Assembly: GCA_003452695.1 (NCBI GenBank) | Contig: DMNP01000124.1 | Span: forward strand, 1 to 14,122 | From: Eggerthellaceae bacterium | Lineage (GTDB): Bacteria > Actinomycetota > Coriobacteriia > Coriobacteriales > Eggerthellaceae | Direction of reading: 5' to 3' | DNA: 14,122 bases | Shown: positions 1-6,306 of the stretch, in pieces | How the letters are laid out: the number at the start of each line of letters is the position of its first letter | Numbering within the stretch: position 1 is the first letter of the stretch | Program-made: the position numbers and the translations under genes | The notes under the pieces: generated by a model | Database searches by the model: none | Told to the model about the DNA's origin: nothing | Seen by the model: the letters and a program-made list of their open reading frames with translations, nothing else

Positions 1-1
1 A

Positions 2-697
2 ACGTCCATCGGAAGCGCGCGCATGGTCGAACGCGACCCGATGATGGACGCGCCGGACTTCAAGCCGCTGGAAATCGAGCTTTCGGACGTGCGTTGCCCC
101 GACGAAGCGGCGGCCGATGCCATGCGCGCCGAAATAGACAAGGCCCGCGATTTGGGCGAAAGCCTGGGCGGCACGTTCCGGGTCGTGGCGAGGGGCCTGA
201 TAAGCGGTTTGGGCGGCTATGCTTCCGCGCACGAACGCCTTACGTCGCGAATCGGCGCCGCCCTGTTTTCCATCCCCGCAATAAAAGGCGTGGAATTCGG
301 GCTGGGTTTCGGCGCCGCGCGTCTTCCCGGATCGCACGTGCACGACCAGATAGTGCTGGATTCTGCCGCGGGCTTCCTGCGCACTAGCAACAACGCCGGC
401 GGCCTGGAGGGCGGCATGACAACCGGCATGCCGCTTATCGTGTCGTGCGCCATGAAGCCCATTCCCACGCTGATGACCCCGCTTTCGACCATCAATCTGG
501 ACACGCTGGAACCCGCCGAGGCCTCGAAGGAGCGCAGCGATGTATGCGCGGTGCCCGCCTGCGCGGTGGTCGCCGAAGGCGAAGTGGCGCTGGCCCTGGC
601 CAATGCCTATCTGGAAAAGTTCGGGCACGACAACATGACCGACATTCGGGCGGGCGTGGCCGCATACAAGCAGCGCCTGAAAACGGCGGCGAAATGA
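2..697 (+). CDS. aroC: Chorismate synthase, C-terminal part (5' end outside window)
   Basis: Chorismate synthase converts 5-enolpyruvylshikimate-3-phosphate to chorismate, the last step of the shikimate pathway, using reduced FMN; it is a cytoplasmic enzyme. The reading frame is open from base 2, so the start lies upstream. About 231 residues are visible of a family that is usually 350-400 long. The segment GFLRTSNNAGGLEGGMTTG, with the following MP, is the conserved flavin/substrate-binding signature, and ERSDVCAVPA matches the conserved C-terminal R-x-D-x-x-x-VP block. The internal ATG at 23 lies inside the conserved fold and is not a real start. The N-terminal histidine motifs cannot be checked because they are outside the window. 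The TGA stop overlaps the ATG of aroK (ATGA), so the two genes are probably translationally coupled. The identification is secure; only the 5' boundary is unknown. Confidence 0.96.
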   Translation, partial: TSIGSARMVERDPMMDAPDFKPLEIELSDVRCPDEAAADAMRAEIDKARDLGESLGGTFRVVARGLISGLGGYASAHERLTSRIGAALFSIPAIKGVEFGLGFGAARLPGSHVHDQIVLDSAAGFLRTSNNAGGLEGGMTTGMPLIVSCAMKPIPTLMTPLSTINLDTLEPAEASKERSDVCAVPACAVVAEGEVALALANAYLEKFGHDNMTDIRAGVAAYKQRLKTAAK

Positions 698-1353
698 ACG
701 GCCTTCCCGGCGAAATTCCCGGCAAGGCCGATGCCGCAGCTCCGAAGAGCGCGGGTGCCGGCGTGCAACAGCCGGTCTACGATTTTCGCAAGCCGGGCTC
801 TTCCGACCTGGCGCAACAGGAAACGGGACGCTTGCTGCGCCCCGTGTTCTTCGTGGGCTTCATGGGTGCGGGCAAGACGTCGGTGGCGCGCAAGCTGGCG
901 CGGCTTGCCGGCGTTGCCGCAATCGACATGGACACGTTCATCGAACGGCGCTGCGATATGAAGGTGAAGGAAATCTTCGCCGAATCGGGCGAATCGGGTT
1001 TTCGGGCGATAGAAACCGACGTGCTGCGCGAACTGGCGCAGGGCGATCCGCAGCTCGTGTCGTGCGGGGGTGGCGTGGTGCTTGCCGCCGAGAACCGCGC
1101 GCTGCTGAAACGCCATGGCTTCGTGGTGTATTTGCAGGTTACGGCCGAAGAGGCGGCATCGCGCATATCCGATGTGTCCACGCGCCCCCTGTTCGGCGAC
1201 ATGGCCCAGGCTGCACGGGTCATCGAAGGCCGCCTGCCGCTCTACGAAGAGGTGGCGGATGCGAGCATCGACACGTCGGGCCGCAGTTCGGCATCGATTG
1301 CGCGCGAAGCGTTTTCGGTGCTGCGGCGCGCGCATGTGTGGGAAGAGGGCTAA
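694..1353 (+). CDS. aroK: Shikimate kinase with an N-terminal extension
   Basis: Shikimate kinase phosphorylates shikimate at the 3-hydroxyl with ATP, the fifth step of chorismate synthesis, in the cytoplasm. The start is taken at 694 because ATG overlaps the aroC stop as ATGA, giving 219 residues. The Walker A loop GFMGAGKTS is at residues 55-63. DMD at 78-80 and R104 (SGFRAIE) fit the shikimate-binding residues. The GGG of SCGGGVV is at 125-127 and the lid arginine R164 is in STRPLF. RLPLYEEVAD is the usual C-terminal nucleotide-binding segment. Most family members are about 165-180 residues long, with the P-loop near residue 10. Here about 48 extra residues precede it, rich in Ala, Gly and Pro and without a recognisable domain. 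A GTG at 763 is an in-frame alternative start that would remove half the extension. No strong Shine-Dalgarno sequence precedes 694, which fits coupling to aroC. Confidence 0.94.
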   Translation: MNGLPGEIPGKADAAAPKSAGAGVQQPVYDFRKPGSSDLAQQETGRLLRPVFFVGFMGAGKTSVARKLARLAGVAAIDMDTFIERRCDMKVKEIFAESGESGFRAIETDVLRELAQGDPQLVSCGGGVVLAAENRALLKRHGFVVYLQVTAEEAASRISDVSTRPLFGDMAQAARVIEGRLPLYEEVADASIDTSGRSSASIAREAFSVLRRAHVWEEG

Positions 1354-1456
1354 GGCGCATCTTGGGAAACGGCCGCCCGCCGCGCGCTTTCGCCGGTCGT
1401 TTCGTTGCTGCGGAACGCGTGAAACGAGAAAGGTCCTCGGAGGCGAAGGCTGGAAG

Positions 1457-1463
1457 AAGGAGG
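1457..1463 (+). promoter_or_regulatory. Ribosome-binding site that decides the aroB start
   Basis: AAGGAGG lies directly against an in-frame ATG at 1464, leaving no spacer. The in-frame GTG at 1470 sits six bases downstream, which is normal spacing. This favours GTG 1470 over ATG 1464 as the initiation codon. The aroK-aroB gap of about 116 bp also holds a short inverted repeat, CGTTTC/GAAACG (1398-1403 and 1421-1426), with no T-run, so it is not a convincing terminator. Confidence 0.7.
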
Positions 1464-1469
1464 ATGCTT

Positions 1470-2711
1470 GTGGCGACCAAGGTTCTGGTAAGCTTGCCGG
1501 CGGAACGCGACTATGCGGTGCGCATCGGCGCGGGAATACTGGATTCGCTGGGGCGGAACCTGCGGGAAATCGACCGCTTCGCCACCGCCCGCGATGTGCT
1601 CGTCGTTACCGATTCGAACGTGGGGCCGCTGTATCTTGCGCGCGCGAAGGCTGCGCTGGGCGCCGCGGGCTTCCGTGCCAGCGATGTCGTAGTGCCCGCG
1701 GGCGAGGATTCCAAGCGCCTGGACGTTGCCGGCGAACTGTTCAGCGCCATGGCGCAGTTGGGCTTGGGCCGCGATTGCCTGGTAGTGGCGCTCGGCGGCG
1801 GCGTGGTGGGCGATCTGGCGGGCTTCGTGGCGGCAACCTATATGCGCGGCGTGCCCGTGGTGCAGGTTCCCACGACGCTGCTTGCCATGGTGGATTCGTC
1901 GGTGGGCGGAAAGACCGCGGTGAACCTTCCCGAAGGGAAGAACCTGGTGGGCGCATTCTACCAGCCTTCGTTCGTCTGCGCTGACACCGACGTGCTTGCC
2001 ACGCTGGACGAACGCGAATGGCAGTGCGGATGCGGCGAGATTGCCAAGTCGGCCGTCATCGATTCGGACGACTTCTTCTTCTGGCTGCTGGACCATGCCG
2101 ATGCCCTGGCGGTGCGCGATGCGCACGTGGTGGCCGAGGCGGTGCAGCGCTGCGTGGTGTTCAAGGCAAACGTGGTGGCGCGCGACAAGACCGAAAGCGC
2201 CGGCGTGCGCGAATGCCTGAACTACGGCCACACGTTGGGCCATGCCATAGAATCGGCGTGCGGCTACGGCACGTTTTCACACGGGGCCGCCGTGGCGGAG
2301 GGCATGCGCTTCGCGGCGCGCCTGGCCGCAAGCCGCGGAGACGTGGCCGACGGGTTTGCCGAGGCCCAGGGGCAGCTGCTCGACGCCTTGGGGCTGCATG
2401 CCCTGGACTATCGGGCATCGGCCGCCGACCTGCTTTCCGCCATGAAGCGCGACAAGAAGGCGCGCGGCGGCCAGATACGCTTCGTGCTGGCGCGCGATGT
2501 GGCGCAATGGAGCGTCGTAGCCATGTCCGACGAAGACATTCTGGACCAGCTGTCCCTTGTGGCGCCGGCCGCGCCGAGCGCATCGGCAGTGTCTGCCGCG
2601 TCTGCCGCGCCGGCCGCACCGGCCGCACCGGCCGCGTCGGCAGTGTCGGCCGCGTCTGCCGCGCCGGCCGCACCGGCCGCACCGGCCGCGTCGGCAGTGT
2701 CGGCTGAATAG
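1470..2711 (+). CDS. aroB: 3-Dehydroquinate synthase with a repetitive Ala/Pro tail
   Basis: AroB converts DAHP to 3-dehydroquinate, step two of the shikimate pathway, using NAD+ and a divalent metal. With the GTG start the protein has 413 residues. The NAD-binding segment GGGVVGDLAGFVAA begins near residue 109, and VPTTLLAMVDSSVGGKTAVN is the conserved active-site stretch. The three metal ligands are visible: E190 (CGEIAK), H254 (NYGHTLGHAIE) and H271 (FSHGAAVAEG). The 17-residue spacing between the two histidines matches known enzymes. The family core ends around MSDEDILDQL. About 48 further residues, almost only Ala, Pro, Ser and Val, follow and are encoded largely by a 54-bp tandem repeat. 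The open frame continues upstream of 1464, but that part overlaps aroK and has no family similarity. The stop TAG overlaps the ribosome-binding site of the next gene. Confidence 0.95.
   Translation: MATKVLVSLPAERDYAVRIGAGILDSLGRNLREIDRFATARDVLVVTDSNVGPLYLARAKAALGAAGFRASDVVVPAGEDSKRLDVAGELFSAMAQLGLGRDCLVVALGGGVVGDLAGFVAATYMRGVPVVQVPTTLLAMVDSSVGGKTAVNLPEGKNLVGAFYQPSFVCADTDVLATLDEREWQCGCGEIAKSAVIDSDDFFFWLLDHADALAVRDAHVVAEAVQRCVVFKANVVARDKTESAGVRECLNYGHTLGHAIESACGYGTFSHGAAVAEGMRFAARLAASRGDVADGFAEAQGQLLDALGLHALDYRASAADLLSAMKRDKKARGGQIRFVLARDVAQWSVVAMSDEDILDQLSLVAPAAPSASAVSAASAAPAAPAAPAASAVSAASAAPAAPAAPAASAVSAE
2583..2704 (+). repeat. 54-bp minisatellite at the 3' end of aroB
   Basis: A unit beginning TCGGCAGTGT recurs at 2583, 2637 and 2691, exactly 54 bp apart, giving about 2.3 copies. 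The two full copies differ at a single base (T versus G, 11 bp into the unit +1). Each contains a shorter CCGGCCGCA triplication. The unit is a multiple of three, so copy-number change would lengthen or shorten the AroB tail (SAVSAASAAPAAPAAPAA) in frame without affecting catalysis. Near-identity of the copies suggests recent duplication. Confidence 0.9.
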
Positions 2712-2716
2712 GAGAG
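2710..2716 (+). promoter_or_regulatory. Ribosome-binding site overlapping the aroB stop
   Basis: AGGAGAG starts inside the aroB stop codon (TAG, 2709-2711) and lies five bases before the ATG at 2722. This supports that start for the lipoprotein gene and implies co-transcription, and possibly coupled translation, with aroB. Confidence 0.75.
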
Positions 2717-2721
2717 ACATC

Positions 2722-4422
2722 ATGCACTTGCGAACATCGATGCGCGCAAATGGGGCGGGCCCTTCGCCCGTCTTCGCCGATGTGCGCCCCAATCGGGCCG
2801 AAAGCGAATCGCGGGAGTTTTGCGCTGTTGCGCGGCGCGTGCTTGTCGGCATTGTTGCAGCGTGGGCAACCGTCGCGCTCTGTGCGTGTAGTGCGACTGC
2901 GCCGCAGGGCGCCTCTGCAGAATCGGCCGCGTCCACATCGCCGGCGGCCGAGGAACTTGCGCCACAACCGCTGAACATCCAGATTGCCGGCAAGGCGCAT
3001 GCGTCGTATCTGGCCGGCAACACGGCGGAGGCCGAGGCCGCCATTGCCGCCGCTGCCGAGCGCCAAGCCGCCGAAGCCGCCGCTGCCGAGCGCCAAGCCG
3101 CCGAAGCCGCCGCTGCCGAAGCCGCCGCGCCTGCAACCGATGCCGCGTCCGTGAACGAAGCCGACCCCACGGCAACCACCAGCTCCGCCGCCGAAGACGA
3201 CCCCGCAGCAACCGACCCAGCGGTATCCGCTTCCCCTTCGGCGGCAGCCGATTCCTCAGAAGTCACTTCCCCCGCGCAAGCCGATCCCACGGCAGCTACT
3301 GGCTCTGCAGGCGAAGCCACGCCTGCAGAAGCCGACCCCGCAGCGTCCGCTTCCCCTTCGGCGCCAGCAGCCGACCCAGCGGAAGCCACGCCCGCGGAAA
3401 CCGATTCCGCGGCAGCTACCGACCCCACGGAAGCCGCCGCGCCAGCAGGCGAAGCCACGCCCGCGCAGCCGCTTCCCCCGACCGTGGTTGAATCGTACGA
3501 GCCGGATACGGCGGCGCTCGTGCCCGTTGTCGTGCGCGCCACCTTGGCAAACGAAGGGGAAAAGCGCGAAACGTTCCACTATCGTGCCAGGTTCTATCTG
3601 GTCGATTCCATGGGCCGTGTGCTGAGCACGGTGCAAACCGAAGGAGACCAGTTCATGCGCCGTGCGGCCCACCGCGACATTACAGCTACGGTTGTCGTGC
3701 CGCGCGCCCAGTTCAATGTGCTTGCCGGCATAAATGTGGGCCTGCTGTGCTACAGCGAGGGTCGCGTGTGCGCATCGTGGGATGCAGGTGGACGAACGCC
3801 TGCGGCGGCGAAGCTGGCCTACCTGGAATCCGAGGTGCAGCGCGCCAAGGCCGAGCGCATACAAGCCTGGCGCGCGCGGTTCCGCACGGACGACTATTCG
3901 AACACGGTGCTCATCGGCGATTCCATTATGCAAAACGCCACGGCTGCGCTGGAATCGGCCATGCCGGGCGTAACGGTGAACGCCGACGCCGGGCGCACGT
4001 TGGAAAACGGCGGCTTGGTCTTCGAGGGCAAGAGCGCCAACGCAGGCGTTCTGGACCACGTGCGCAAAGACGATGGCTCCTACGAGCGCTATGTTATCGG
4101 CACGGGCAACAACGATGTAGGCGGCGTGTCCGAAGAGGCTGCCGAGGAGATAGTCGAATGCCTTGGCCCCGACAAGGAAATCTATTTCGTTACCGAAATG
4201 GTCGTCGGCAATTCGCGTGGCACCGCCACCACCAACGCCACTATCGACACCATGGTGCAGCGCTACCCCAATGTGCACAAGATAGACTGGCACGGCCTGG
4301 TCGCCGGCCGCGAATCGCAGTACCTCTCGGACGGTTGCCACCCCCGCGCAAACCGCCTGCCCGACTATGCCGCCCTAATCAAGGAGTCGCTCGACGAAAT
4401 CCCCGAACCCTACCTCGAATAA
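2722..4422 (+). CDS. Exported SGNH-hydrolase-like lipoprotein
   Basis: This is a 566-residue protein. After a long 37-residue N-region, residues 38-56 form a signal segment: two arginines, a hydrophobic core, and cysteines C54 and C56. LCAC resembles a lipobox, so C56 is the probable lipidated cysteine; the fit is imperfect. Residues of about 60-255 are a low-complexity Ala/Glu/Thr/Asp/Pro linker. Residues of about 256-375 form a beta-rich domain I do not recognise, followed by a short charged, probably helical segment. The C-terminal domain (about 392-566) carries SGNH blocks: GDS at 399-401 with Ser401 as nucleophile, GTGNND at 460-465 (block III), and DGCH at 537-540 (block V, Asp/His). 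The block pattern resembles the SGNH domains of OatA-type acyltransferases, so O-acyl transfer or esterase activity on wall glycans is plausible but unproven. No acyltransferase-3 membrane domain is fused. The 10-bp gap after aroB places it in the aro transcription unit. Confidence 0.85.
   Translation: MHLRTSMRANGAGPSPVFADVRPNRAESESREFCAVARRVLVGIVAAWATVALCACSATAPQGASAESAASTSPAAEELAPQPLNIQIAGKAHASYLAGNTAEAEAAIAAAAERQAAEAAAAERQAAEAAAAEAAAPATDAASVNEADPTATTSSAAEDDPAATDPAVSASPSAAADSSEVTSPAQADPTAATGSAGEATPAEADPAASASPSAPAADPAEATPAETDSAAATDPTEAAAPAGEATPAQPLPPTVVESYEPDTAALVPVVVRATLANEGEKRETFHYRARFYLVDSMGRVLSTVQTEGDQFMRRAAHRDITATVVVPRAQFNVLAGINVGLLCYSEGRVCASWDAGGRTPAAAKLAYLESEVQRAKAERIQAWRARFRTDDYSNTVLIGDSIMQNATAALESAMPGVTVNADAGRTLENGGLVFEGKSANAGVLDHVRKDDGSYERYVIGTGNNDVGGVSEEAAEEIVECLGPDKEIYFVTEMVVGNSRGTATTNATIDTMVQRYPNVHKIDWHGLVAGRESQYLSDGCHPRANRLPDYAALIKESLDEIPEPYLE
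3051..3119 (+). repeat. 30-bp tandem repeat in the lipoprotein linker
   Basis: A 30-bp unit, CGCTGCCGAG plus CGCCAAGCCG plus CCGAAGCCGC, occurs at 3051-3080 and again identically at 3081-3110, with a 9-base partial third copy. It encodes AAERQAAEAA-type decapeptides in an alanine-rich, probably helical, part of the linker. The length is a multiple of three, so copy changes stay in frame. Confidence 0.85.
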
Positions 4423-4455
4423 CCCCACCCGAACGGTTGCCGCCCCCCGCGCCTG

Positions 4456-4571
4456 TCCAAAAAAGCACGCTTGGGGACGCACCCCTTCCATTCATTTATG
4501 AAAACGCCAGGTAGAACGTTTTCCTCATCTGAATGAATGGAAGGGGTACGTCCCAAGCGTGCTTTTTTGGA
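4456..4571. terminator. 116-bp near-perfect palindrome, possible bidirectional terminator
   Basis: The left arm (4456-4496) and right arm (4532-4571) are reverse complements over about 39 paired bases, with one single-base bulge (GGGG versus GGG) and one mismatch. Inside the 35-base loop a second stem, GAAAACG/CGTTTTC, pairs 4500-4506 with 4517-4523. Each arm ends in a run of six: A6 on the left and T6 on the right. On either strand, GC-rich pairing is therefore followed by a U6 tract, as in an intrinsic terminator. It lies 33 bp after the lipoprotein stop and would close the aro unit. The length and near-identity of the arms exceed an ordinary terminator, so it may also be a mobile or REP-like palindrome. 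Confidence 0.75.
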
Positions 4572-4792
4572 TGCTCCCCCGCGCCAACACGCCCGCCCAA
4601 CCACGCCGTCCTAGTCCAGATAGACAAGTCACCAGACAGTCGCCAGGTAAGTGTCCGGTGGGGCCGGCAGCCCACGTCGCCGCTTTCCATGGCAGGCCCC
4701 ATCCGCCCGCAAGCCGCACACCGTGGAGACGAGGGCGGCCTTGCAAGCGGATGGGTCCGCGCATGTCGTGGAGAGGTTTCTCTTGGCATGCG

Positions 4793-4882
4793 CCGACCAG
4801 GCAGCCACCGATCAGACAGCCACCGACCAGACAATCACCGACCAGACAGCCACCGGCCAGGCAGCCACCGACCAGACAATCA
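4793..4882. repeat. Six-copy 15-bp minisatellite
   Basis: Six contiguous 15-bp units of the form CCGACCAGACAGCCA start at 4793, 4808, 4823, 4838, 4853 and 4868. Variation is limited to a few positions (GAC/GAT/GGC, CAGA/CAGG, AGCCA/ATCA-type). There are no unique spacers, so this is not a CRISPR array. It lies between the long palindrome and the nuclease-like gene. Confidence 0.9.
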
Positions 4883-4944
4883 CCGGGTTGGTGTCTGTTC
4901 GTACACAGGCGCTTAAACCACAACACATTTGCACGTATTCCTGC

Positions 4945-4950
4945 TATTGT
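4945..4950 (+). promoter_or_regulatory. Possible -10 element for a leaderless transcript
   Basis: TATTGT fits the actinobacterial -10 pattern TANNNT and ends six bases before the ATG at 4957, which would place transcription start at or next to the A of the start codon. Together with the lack of a Shine-Dalgarno sequence this suggests leaderless translation. No good -35 element is seen, so the call is tentative. Confidence 0.35.
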
Positions 4951-4956
4951 GCCGAC

Positions 4957-5949
4957 ATGAGATTGTTCATCGGATACCCATCTGCACTCTATTTCTGGCT
5001 ACGGGGATCGCAAGGCCTGTGGCCGGTCGAACCGTGCGCCACGCGCGCGCTATCGCAAGCGGCATTCAACGAAAGCGACGTGCAGTCGTTTTCCTTTCCC
5101 CACGATGCATTCGGCCCCGAACCACTGCACCTTATGGTCGACAGTCCGTCGAAGCGCAGATTAACCCCTCATCAAAAATGCCTTGTCTGGTCGTATCCGC
5201 TCGCCCGCAACAGCTTCGTTCCCATCGGCCACAACGTTTTTGTAGCATCTCCTGCGCTCTGCTTTCTGCAAGCCGCCAAGGCGCTGCCTTTTTTCGATCT
5301 CGTAGAGCTGGGCTACGAGATTTGCGGCAGCTACTCGCGCACGCCCGGCATTGGCAAGGGCTATTTTCAGCGCAGCTACCAGCTTGCCACGCGCCAATCA
5401 ATAGACGCATATATCCAAAGCGTTCATCAGGCACAACGCAAAGAGACCGCCCTGAGGGCGCTCCGATACGTGTTGGATAACTCGGCGTCCCCACCCGAAA
5501 CAGACATGGCCGTGAAGCTGTTTCTGCCCCAAAAATACGGCGGATACAACTTTCCTCTTGGCGAGTTAAACCCGGAGATTGTTCTTACGGACGAAGCGGC
5601 TGCGATAGCGCATAGGTCCAAGGCATATCCGGATATATTCTGGCGCGGTCAGCGTGCGTGCCTAGAATACGACAGCGCCGTGCATCACGAGGGATCTCGG
5701 GAACGAACGCGCGATTCCTTGAAAAGAAACGCGCTCGGATGCATGGGTTATAAAGTGATTACCGTTACGCCATTGCAGTTAAAGAATGTGATTGAATTTC
5801 ATGGGGTAGCCACCGAGCTCGCCAAGTATCTCGGAAAGCGAATTAAGCCGGACTCCGAAAGAACGAGACAAGCGCGCTTCGAGCTAAATGCAGCAATTAA
5901 CGAACGAATGGACAAGGACCTGACGCCAACAGAATGGCCGTACGTCTAG
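4957..5949 (+). CDS. Predicted PD-(D/E)XK (Vsr/DUF559-like) nuclease-fold protein
   Basis: A 330-residue protein without signal peptide or membrane segment, so probably cytoplasmic. The C-terminal third fits a Vsr/DUF559-like nuclease core. E181 lies in SPPETDMA, then PD at 225-226, then the hallmark E237-Y-D239 strand (CLEYDSAVHH) with H243/H244 close behind. D253 and R257 (RDSLKRNAL) come next, and GYKVITVT is a closing strand. In this family the pattern is D...ExD...H...D..R...G..V. The N-terminal two thirds, including SPALCFLQAAKALPFFDLVELGYEICGSYS, resemble proteins I associate with coriobacterial AbiEi/DUF559-type annotations, from memory and not checked. Its substrate is unknown: mismatch or foreign DNA cleavage, or a toxin-antitoxin-like regulator, are options. 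Codon use is visibly richer in A/T-ending codons than in the neighbours, and the gene stands alone between repeat elements, consistent with horizontal acquisition. Confidence 0.7.
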   Translation: MRLFIGYPSALYFWLRGSQGLWPVEPCATRALSQAAFNESDVQSFSFPHDAFGPEPLHLMVDSPSKRRLTPHQKCLVWSYPLARNSFVPIGHNVFVASPALCFLQAAKALPFFDLVELGYEICGSYSRTPGIGKGYFQRSYQLATRQSIDAYIQSVHQAQRKETALRALRYVLDNSASPPETDMAVKLFLPQKYGGYNFPLGELNPEIVLTDEAAAIAHRSKAYPDIFWRGQRACLEYDSAVHHEGSRERTRDSLKRNALGCMGYKVITVTPLQLKNVIEFHGVATELAKYLGKRIKPDSERTRQARFELNAAINERMDKDLTPTEWPYV

Positions 5950-5969
5950 CGATTGCAGGCAAATAGGAA

Positions 5970-6002
5970 AAACCGAGAGTTTGGGAGCGGGCAGGTCGGT
6001 TT
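5970..6002 (+). terminator. Weak candidate terminator after the nuclease-like gene
   Basis: AAACCGA (5970-5976) pairs with TCGGTTT (5996-6002) across a 19-base loop, 21 bp after the stop codon. The stem is short, the loop large, and the T-run only three bases, so this is a weak candidate. Confidence 0.3.
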
Positions 6003-6306
6003 GATAGAATGATCAGGAAGTTTGCAATATAACCTGTGCAATTAGTATGCCTGCTATGCAAATCGCTGTTCTTCATGGTGGATATATTGGCTGCTCGCAC
6101 TTCATCTGTCATGCTGGATTTGCTCGCGCGCTCCTAAACCCTTGGGTCTCGACGCGATCTTGGATAGGCGAAACAGCGAGAAACGCGATCCAGCCTGGCT
6201 TAAACCACCCTTGTGAACGGGTTCGCGAGTGAGCCCACCCAGCAAGGTTACTGCACAATCCCGTTGCTGCGCCCAGAAAAACGCCGCTAGCACGGAAGCC
6301 GGGTCA

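Larger units (their letters stand above)
4572..4956. other. Non-coding gap with a minisatellite, upstream of the nuclease-like gene
   Basis: No convincing gene is present. The frame of the downstream gene stays open upstream to at least 4651, so an N-terminal extension through the 15-bp repeat is formally possible. However, similarity to the family appears to begin at MRLFIGYPSALYFW (4957). The minus strand is also open here and would give CLVGG-type repeats, a by-product of the same 15-bp period. I see no Shine-Dalgarno sequence before 4957. Confidence 0.6.

Noticed and set aside
1062..1469. Upstream extension of the aroB reading frame to 1062
   Set aside because: It overlaps aroK in another frame, shows arginine-rich shadow composition, and dehydroquinate synthase similarity begins only after 1470.
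2161..3542. Long minus-strand open frames opposite aroB and the lipoprotein
   Set aside because: Arg/Pro- or Ala/Ser-rich shadows of GC-rich and repetitive plus-strand genes, without ribosome-binding sites or motifs.
4793..4882. Short CRISPR array
   Set aside because: Units are 15 bp, directly contiguous, with no unique spacers and no cas genes nearby.
4525..4926. Minus-strand open frame with CLVGG pentapeptide-like repeats
   Set aside because: The period is explained by the 15-bp minisatellite, the pattern does not fit A(D/N)LxX pentapeptide repeats, the frame runs into the palindrome and there is no Shine-Dalgarno sequence.
6205..6240. GGTTCGCGAG as a tRNA T-arm-like word
   Set aside because: No acceptor stem, D-arm or anticodon arm can be formed around it.
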